A stretch of 5,835 nucleotides of DNA, taken from positions 1 through 5,835 of the forward strand of contig CAVBBU010000100.1 of NCBI GenBank assembly GCA_963593765.1. The letters run 5' to 3'. A program made the position numbers and the translations under genes. The stretch comes from CAVBBU01 sp963593765. GTDB lineage: Bacteria > Bacillota > Clostridia > Lachnospirales > Lachnospiraceae. This document shows positions 1-3,996 of this stretch, piece after piece (within the stretch, counting starts at the first letter, position 1; each line of letters starts with the position of its first letter). Below the pieces are notes generated by a model that was given only the letters and a program-made list of their open reading frames with translations, was not told the DNA's origin and did no database searches.

Positions 1-27
1 GAATATGACATACTCTCCCCTAGAAAT
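1..27. repeat. Left copy of near-identical terminal direct repeat
   Basis: These 27 bases match the last 27 bases of the window (5809-5835) at 26 positions. The shared exact core is acatactctcccctagaaat (20 bp) at 8-27. The single difference, at position 7, is G here and A at 5815. It falls in the third position of a valine codon (GTC against GTT), so both copies encode ISRGEYVIF. Both lie inside a GT2 glycosyltransferase reading frame in the same orientation. Confidence 0.95.
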
Positions 28-267
28 TTTTAGGCCGTTGTTTCTAGCTACGCCCGCATGTAAATTCTCTTGATGGAATACCTTTATTCTTTTATCTTTA
101 GCAGCATAGTCATTAAGTATATTTGAGGAATTGTCAGTAGAGCCATCATCAACGCATATAATCTCTATATCCCTTTCAGTTTGGCAAAGTAGCGAATCCA
201 GTGCCTCGCCTACAGTCTTTTGCGCATTATATACCGGCATCACTACCGAAACCTTAATATCACTCAT
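1..267 (-). CDS. Family 2 (GT-A) glycosyltransferase, N-terminal 89 residues, cut by window edge
   Basis: The 89 visible residues are the nucleotide-sugar-binding half of a GT2 glycosyltransferase. They start MSDIKVSVVMPVYNAQ, the usual first beta strand and loop. IICVDDGSTDNS follows at about residues 37-48, with the acidic pair that contacts the nucleotide, then GVARNNGL at about 72-79 and ISRGEYVIF at 81-89. The fragment ends just before the expected metal-binding DxD. The ATG at 267-265 has a GAGGA ribosome binding site (273-277) and lies 19 bp after the methyltransferase stop, so it is the last visible gene of the same operon. Such enzymes add sugars from nucleotide donors to a growing cytoplasmic glycan; donor and acceptor cannot be told. 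Residues 81-89 match the first nine residues readable at the opposite window end, so this may be the N-terminus of that very gene or of a paralog. Confidence 0.93.
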   Translation of the reverse strand, partial: MSDIKVSVVMPVYNAQKTVGEALDSLLCQTERDIEIICVDDGSTDNSSNILNDYAAKDKRIKVFHQENLHAGVARNNGLKISRGEYVIF

Positions 268-286
268 TTTAGTCCTCGCAATCATT

Positions 287-1156
287 TTACATAGACAATA
301 AGAATTTCAAATCTTCGCTCACCCATACACAGGTATCCTTTTCGCCTGAATAGCTAGAATGTCTAACATTCAAATTGCTTTCCTTAAGCTTATTATCGAT
401 ATCTTTAAATGTCTTTTTTTCTTGTGGTCTATTAAAGTCATCAAGAATAATTACAAATGAATCACACAAACATTCTGGTAATAAAGATAAAATATCAATT
501 CTCGCATAGCCCTTTAAATCACCGCCTATAGGTGCATCAACTAATATTAAATCAAATTGAGTCTTACCCCCCCCTAGTAATTTCTGGGTAAAATCCTTGA
601 ACACTCGAACATCTGCATCTTTATAGCTTACAAATTCAACATCACATTGAATAATTCTACTATTATCACTAATAGCATGTGACCTATTAAAAAAGTCTAT
701 CCATGTTTTATCACTTTCTACGATTGTATGCTTAATATTAGGGAAAGCCTTAGCATATTGCATAGTCATTATGCTAGACTGTCCTAAGCCAAGCTCTAAT
801 ATACTACATGGATGAAAATCATTTAATACTCTATACAGGAGGTACATGGCTGCATAGCCTAGTGCCCATCTGCCTGGTGATAGATTTTTTCCATCAAACC
901 ATTCTGAACCATTAATTGTATTATTAAAAACCTCTCCCCAAAGCATCTCCCTAGAAACTCTACTTGTTTTATTTGCTATTTCTAAGGTAGACTCATTTTG
1001 CTTAATTAAATCAGAAATCTGTTTTTCTTGATTGTCAATTTTTTTATTCAGCTTATCTATCTCGAGCAGTATTTCCGCCTTGTTCTTTTGGGATTCATTC
1101 TCAACCTTTCTATAAGATGCAGGAAGAATATTTTTTAAAAATTTTACTAAGTTCAT
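287..1156 (-). CDS. Class I SAM-dependent methyltransferase-like protein with N-terminal coiled coil
   Basis: This 289-residue protein has two parts. Residues about 26-60 form a short coiled coil with clean heptad positions I33, L36, I40, Q43, I47, L50 and N54. Residues about 115-245 resemble a Rossmann-fold methyltransferase: glycine-rich motif I ILELGLGQSS (119-128), an acidic residue after strand 2 (E147 in TIVESDK), DLILVDAP (202-209) and VIILDDFNRP (235-244). It has no signal peptide or membrane helix and is presumably cytoplasmic. It lies between the export ATPase gene (24-bp gap) and a glycosyltransferase gene (19-bp gap), so its likely role is glycan methylation; this is inference, and the substrate is unknown. 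The ribosome binding site (AAAGGGC) is modest and sits in a small inverted repeat. Codons 195-197 (GGG) are written as eight consecutive Gs. The catalytic assignment rests on motifs only; a non-catalytic Rossmann protein is possible. Confidence 0.8.
   Translation of the reverse strand: MNLVKFLKNILPASYRKVENESQKNKAEILLEIDKLNKKIDNQEKQISDLIKQNESTLEIANKTSRVSREMLWGEVFNNTINGSEWFDGKNLSPGRWALGYAAMYLLYRVLNDFHPCSILELGLGQSSIMTMQYAKAFPNIKHTIVESDKTWIDFFNRSHAISDNSRIIQCDVEFVSYKDADVRVFKDFTQKLLGGGKTQFDLILVDAPIGGDLKGYARIDILSLLPECLCDSFVIILDDFNRPQEKKTFKDIDNKLKESNLNVRHSSYSGEKDTCVWVSEDLKFLLSM
567..574 (-). repeat. G8 homopolymer tract inside the methyltransferase gene
   Basis: Eight consecutive Cs on the plus strand read as eight Gs on the coding strand and encode Gly195-Gly197 (L194 GGG K198). 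It is the longest G or C run I noticed in this AT-rich window. Runs of this length are prone to slipped-strand length changes, which here would shift the frame about two thirds of the way through the gene, before the DLILVDAP motif. In the sequence as given the frame is intact. Confidence 0.75.
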
Positions 1157-1170
1157 AAAAAGCCCTTTTT
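1157..1170. repeat. Short inverted repeat covering the methyltransferase ribosome binding site
   Basis: The 14 bases directly upstream of the methyltransferase ATG read AAAAAGGGCTTTTT on the coding strand, a self-complementary arrangement (AAAAAG, GG, CTTTTT). It contains the only Shine-Dalgarno-like stretch for that gene (AAAGGG). It is too short and AT-rich to be a convincing terminator, but it may slightly mask the ribosome binding site. Any regulatory role is speculative. Confidence 0.35.
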
Positions 1171-1180
1171 AACATTCTTA

Positions 1181-1921
1181 TTATCTTTTATTTTGATTCA
1201 TATATGCATCGCAAACAGTATCTACATCTCCAACCATTCTTGCAACTCCATGGTCAAGCCAAACTGCATGGTCGCAAAGCTCCTTAACCTGCTCTGTAGA
1301 GTGAGATACAAACATAAGCGTAGTTCCATTTGCTAGCATCTCATCCATTCTTTCCATACATTTCTGCTTAAACATATAATCGCCTACAGCAAGTATTTCA
1401 TCTACTATAAGAATATCCGGTCTGACTATAGTTGCTATAGCAAAGCCTAGTCTAGCAGACATACCCGAAGAAAAATTCTTTATAGGACTGTCTAAAAAAT
1501 CCCAAAGCTCAGCAAAGTCAACTATCTCATCAAAATGCTCATTCATATATTTTTTTGAATGTCCAAGCACCGTTCCGTTAAGGTAGATATTTTCTCTAGC
1601 AGTTAGATTCGCATCAAAGCCAGCGCCCAACTCTATAAGAGGAGCTATCTCTCCCTTAACTGTAATGCTTCCCTTATACGGCTTAAGTATTCCGCTTATA
1701 GCCTTAAGAAGCGTCGACTTTCCAGAGCCGTTTGAGCCGATAAGAGCCCATGCCTCTCCCTTCTTAACCTTAAAGGAAACGTCCTTAACAGCCAGAAACT
1801 CCTGAAACATAAGCTCCTTTTTAACAAGCTTGATAACATACTCCTTTAGATTGTCTATCTTCTCACTTGCCTTATTGAAGCGAATAGTTACATTATCTAC
1901 CTCAATCACATAATCATCCAT
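1181..1921 (-). CDS. wzt: Polysaccharide/teichoic-acid ABC exporter ATPase, Wzt/TagH type without C-terminal glycan-binding domain
   Basis: This is the ATP-hydrolysing subunit that drives export of a lipid-linked glycan through the neighbouring permease. Visible motifs are Walker A GSNGSGKST (62-70), the family-typical ELGAGF segment where other ABC proteins have the Q-loop (97-102), signature FSSGMSARL (150-158), Walker B ILIVDE (170-175), D-loop LAVGD (177-181) and switch histidine H207. An insertion between the first two strands (about 16-43) is characteristic of the Wzt/TagH/KpsT group. At 246 residues it ends after the nucleotide-binding domain, so it lacks the roughly 150-residue C-terminal domain with which longer Wzt proteins recognise chain ends. 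The ATG at 1921 lies 15 bp after the permease stop, preceded by an AGGAACAGG ribosome binding site that abuts that stop, so the two are probably translationally coupled. The wzt symbol is by family; teichoic-acid or capsule export is equally possible. Confidence 0.93.
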   Translation of the reverse strand: MDDYVIEVDNVTIRFNKASEKIDNLKEYVIKLVKKELMFQEFLAVKDVSFKVKKGEAWALIGSNGSGKSTLLKAISGILKPYKGSITVKGEIAPLIELGAGFDANLTARENIYLNGTVLGHSKKYMNEHFDEIVDFAELWDFLDSPIKNFSSGMSARLGFAIATIVRPDILIVDEILAVGDYMFKQKCMERMDEMLANGTTLMFVSHSTEQVKELCDHAVWLDHGVARMVGDVDTVCDAYMNQNKR

Positions 1922-1936
1922 CGTGATACCTGTTCC

Positions 1937-2725
1937 TTAAATATATAAGATAAAATCGTCCTGCTTGCGTTTAAATGTAAAGAGTCCAAATGCAAGCATA
2001 ATAAATGCCATAATCCATCCGCCAAAGAATATTCTAGGTCCTGGAAATCTCCCATAATAAACCAAATCTCTAAACTGTGCTATATAATAATATAAGGGAT
2101 TAAATACCTTTACAAACAGCCCAAGCTTCTCTGGTAGCGACTCGATAGGATAGAAAATCGGAGTAATATATGTCCATGCAGTAATGACCGCATGATAGAT
2201 ATACTGTACATCCCTAAAAAATACATTCGCCTCTGCCAGGAAAAATCCCAAGCCGCATGAGAATATATATATCTGTATAATAACAAGCGGAAAAAGCCAA
2301 AAGGTTTTATATACCGGTGCGTGTGTAAATAGCATAACTAGGAAAAGTGCTCCAAATGAAAAAATAAGATCCACCATACAGCTAGTTACCTTTGATAATG
2401 TAAAAATATATCTAGGTACATATCTTTTTTTAAGAAGAGCGCCGTTACCTGTTACTGATGTCATAGCCTGCGTTGTAGCTGTTGTCACAAAATCAAAAAG
2501 CATCTTTCCGGTAAAAAGATATACAGGAAAGTTTTCTATGTTATGACTAAACATAGTTGAAAAAACAATGGTCATAATCAGCATAACAAAAAGCGGATTT
2601 AAAATACTCCACAGATATCCAAGTATACTTCTTCTGTATTTTAGCTTTATATCACGAGTCACAAGCTCAAAAAGCAGATCCTTGTATTTTAAAAATATAT
2701 TTATACGGTCAATCCATGCCTTCAT
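1937..2725 (-). CDS. wzm: Polysaccharide/teichoic-acid ABC exporter permease, Wzm/TagG type (ABC-2 family)
   Basis: This is the membrane subunit that pairs with the adjacent ATPase to move an undecaprenyl-linked glycan across the cytoplasmic membrane. Its 262 residues are the usual length. It starts with the family hallmark: an amphipathic N-terminal helix and then RDIKLKYRRSILGYLWSILNPL (24-45), leading into the first membrane helix. About six hydrophobic segments can be seen, near 39-59, 66-88, 107-133, 141-163, 177-195 and 232-251. The conserved FFRDVQYIYH (169-178) and NPLYYYIAQFRDL (209-221) segments are present. The start is supported by AAAGGCGGA about ten bases upstream of the ATG. 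The gene follows the lipoprotein gene by 32 bp with no visible promoter or terminator between. The wzm symbol is by family; the exported polymer cannot be read from this protein. Confidence 0.94.
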   Translation of the reverse strand: MKAWIDRINIFLKYKDLLFELVTRDIKLKYRRSILGYLWSILNPLFVMLIMTIVFSTMFSHNIENFPVYLFTGKMLFDFVTTATTQAMTSVTGNGALLKKRYVPRYIFTLSKVTSCMVDLIFSFGALFLVMLFTHAPVYKTFWLFPLVIIQIYIFSCGLGFFLAEANVFFRDVQYIYHAVITAWTYITPIFYPIESLPEKLGLFVKVFNPLYYYIAQFRDLVYYGRFPGPRIFFGGWIMAFIMLAFGLFTFKRKQDDFILYI

Positions 2726-2757
2726 GTTAAATATCCGCCTTTAGGTCATCGTTTAAG

Positions 2758-3489
2758 TTAGTTTACTCTGGTCTTTAAAAATTCTATTTCATGCCTCGCT
2801 GCTTCATCCTCACCAAAGCTTTCTACATATTCCTCAAAAAGCTCTAGTGCCTTGCTATATTCAGCCTTTTGTTCATAGCAGCATGCTCTGTTAAAGCTAA
2901 GCGACTTATATACTGCAGTAGCATCTGTACTGTCCTCTATGCCTCTATCTGTGCTGCCCTCTGCTGCCAGAGCTATGCCCTTTTCAAATTCCTCAAGAGC
3001 AGCGTCATAGTCATTATTTTTATAATAGTTCATACCTATTTCATTGCACAGCTCCAGTGTAACATCCTCATCAGCTATACCCTTATAAAGGCTAATAGCC
3101 TTATCTATATCCTCGCCTGCCCTGCAAAGAGTAATAATAAGCATGCTTTTATATTCTAGGTTTTCCTCATCAGTACTAAGGAGTATATTGTATGTATTTG
3201 CAGCGGCACTATAATCCTCTAGCTTCCACTCTGCCTCTGCCCTATATCTAAGTATATCTATCTCTGTTTTCCCTATTTTATCGCTACTTCTTTGTGCTAA
3301 CGCCTTGTCAAAGCTTTCAATGGCTGTCTGATAGTCGCCGTTTTCAAAGCTTTCTATGCCACCAAGCCTTAGCTTTTTTTCTTCATTCGAAAGGAAGCTG
3401 CACGATGAAAGGCAAAGAGCTATCAATAGCAGCAAGCAAAACAATATTATATTTTTAGGATTTTTATTAGTTTTTACCTGTGCTTCCAT
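2758..3489 (-). CDS. TPR-repeat lipoprotein, start nested in the dUTPase gene
   Basis: This 243-residue protein begins with a lysine-rich stretch, a hydrophobic segment (about 14-27) and the lipobox LSSC (27-30), so it is probably a lipoprotein anchored on the outer face of the membrane by Cys30. The rest is helical with TPR-like units: LGGIESFENGDYQTAIESFDKAL near 42-64, then YRAEAEWKLEDYSAAANTYNIL (82-103), IGMNYYKNNDYDAALEEFEKGI (151-172) and FNRACCYEQKAEYSKALELFEEY (199-221). TPRs mediate protein-protein contacts; no partner can be named. I chose the ATG at 3489 because GAGG lies five bases upstream and it gives a normal signal peptide. The frame is open to an ATG at 3537, but the in-frame alternatives at 3507 and 3537 add charged residues before the signal peptide, and the one at 3507 lacks a Shine-Dalgarno sequence. 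The gene overlaps dut by 23 bp, implying translational coupling. It could assist glycan export, but that is inferred from position only. Confidence 0.87.
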   Translation of the reverse strand: MEAQVKTNKNPKNIILFCLLLLIALCLSSCSFLSNEEKKLRLGGIESFENGDYQTAIESFDKALAQRSSDKIGKTEIDILRYRAEAEWKLEDYSAAANTYNILLSTDEENLEYKSMLIITLCRAGEDIDKAISLYKGIADEDVTLELCNEIGMNYYKNNDYDAALEEFEKGIALAAEGSTDRGIEDSTDATAVYKSLSFNRACCYEQKAEYSKALELFEEYVESFGEDEAARHEIEFLKTRVN

Positions 3490-3898
3490 GTCCGCCTCTG
3501 TCTGCATTGCCCAGGGTAGTAACCTCTTCAAGCTCAAAGCTAGGCTGATGCTCCATTATTCTAAACTGGCATACTCTATCATTAATATGTATCTGGGTAT
3601 CTCTAAGTGCATATGCTGCCATAAACCACTGGTCATTGTCGCCACAATATGATTCGTCGATTATGCCCATAGAATTGGTTTGTATTATACCATAGTTTTT
3701 AAAGGTAGAGCTTCTTGGTACGACATGTGCCTCATAGCCTTTAGGAAGCTCCATGGCTATGCCAAGCGGTATAAGCTTAAATTCTCCTGCCTTCATGCTT
3801 ATCTCCTCGGCAGCTCTAAGATCCATCCAGTCGCTTTTACCCTCTATAAATTTTAGCTTTTCTATCTTATCTGACAGATATTTTATTTTAATCTTCAT
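3467..3898 (-). CDS. dut: dUTP diphosphatase (trimeric dUTPase)
   Basis: The enzyme hydrolyses dUTP to dUMP and pyrophosphate, keeping uracil out of DNA and supplying dUMP for thymidylate synthesis. All five trimeric-dUTPase motifs can be seen in 143 residues, the normal length: motif 1 MDLRAAE (25-31), motif 2 PRSSTF (61-66), motif 3 GIIDESYCGDNDQW (78-91) with catalytic D81 and Y84, motif 4 RVCQFRI (108-114) and motif 5 DRGGHGSTG (133-141). In motif 5 His137 stands where most family members have the phenylalanine that stacks on the uracil ring. The start has a strong AGGAGA ribosome binding site (3906-3911) and an extended -10 promoter about 31 bases upstream. The last 23 bases overlap the lipoprotein gene. 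The setting, inside a glycan-export locus, is unusual; the protein looks like a normal cellular enzyme, though phage-derived dUTPases share the fold. Confidence 0.96.
   Translation of the reverse strand: MKIKIKYLSDKIEKLKFIEGKSDWMDLRAAEEISMKAGEFKLIPLGIAMELPKGYEAHVVPRSSTFKNYGIIQTNSMGIIDESYCGDNDQWFMAAYALRDTQIHINDRVCQFRIMEHQPSFELEEVTTLGNADRGGHGSTGKN
3492..3499 (-). promoter_or_regulatory. Ribosome binding site that decides the lipoprotein start
   Basis: AGAGGCGG on the coding strand, with GAGG five bases upstream of the ATG at 3489-3487. These bases also encode Arg-Gly-Gly of dUTPase motif 5, so the translation signal of the lipoprotein gene is embedded in an essential enzyme motif. Confidence 0.7.
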
Positions 3899-3926
3899 TA
3901 ATGTTCTCCTGGTTATGCATAATTTA

Positions 3927-3960
3927 GGTATTATACCATGAGTTATACTATAACGTATAC
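3927..3960. repeat. Two palindromes and a 12-bp-periodic TATAC repeat over the dut promoter
   Basis: On the plus strand GGTATTATACC (3927-3937) and GTTATACTATAAC (3942-3954) are each perfect odd-length palindromes, separated by four bases. The first covers the -10 element; the second lies just upstream in the spacer/-35 region. TTATAC recurs at 3931 and 3943, and GTATAC (itself palindromic) at 3955, exactly 12 bp apart each time. This could be an operator array for a repressor, but AT-rich sequence gives rise to such patterns by chance fairly easily. Confidence 0.4.
3930..3938 (-). promoter_or_regulatory. Extended -10 promoter for the dut-lipoprotein-wzm-wzt operon
   Basis: TGGTATAAT on the coding strand is a perfect extended -10 (TGnTATAAT). 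It ends about 31 bases before the dut start codon, leaving room for a leader of about 25 nt that contains the AGGAGA ribosome binding site. No good -35 lies at 16-18 bp spacing (the closest, TTGTAT, is 21 bp away), as is common for extended -10 promoters. This is the only promoter I can support in the window, and it probably starts a second transcript within the gene row. Confidence 0.6.
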
Positions 3961-3996
3961 AAAATATAACTGTGTCTTACTTACCCTATGTCGCAT

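Noticed and set aside
2869..3159. Plus-strand open frame of 96 codons
   Set aside because: It lies antisense inside the TPR lipoprotein gene, has cysteine-rich low-complexity content, no ribosome binding site and no recognisable domain.
3490..3537. Longer N-terminus for the TPR lipoprotein, starting at 3537 or 3507
   Set aside because: These starts add charged residues before the signal peptide and increase overlap with dut, and 3507 lacks a Shine-Dalgarno; the ATG at 3489 has one and gives a standard lipoprotein signal.
3356..3652. Plus-strand open frame of 98 codons
   Set aside because: It is antisense to the lipoprotein and dUTPase genes, both of which are well supported by motifs; no independent coding evidence.
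3753..3941. Plus-strand open frame of 62 codons
   Set aside because: It is antisense to the dUTPase N-terminus and its promoter; no coding signal.
3899..3996. Rho-independent terminator after the two-domain glycosyltransferase
   Set aside because: No GC-rich stem followed by a T run is visible on the coding strand; the palindromes here are AT-rich and overlap the promoter.
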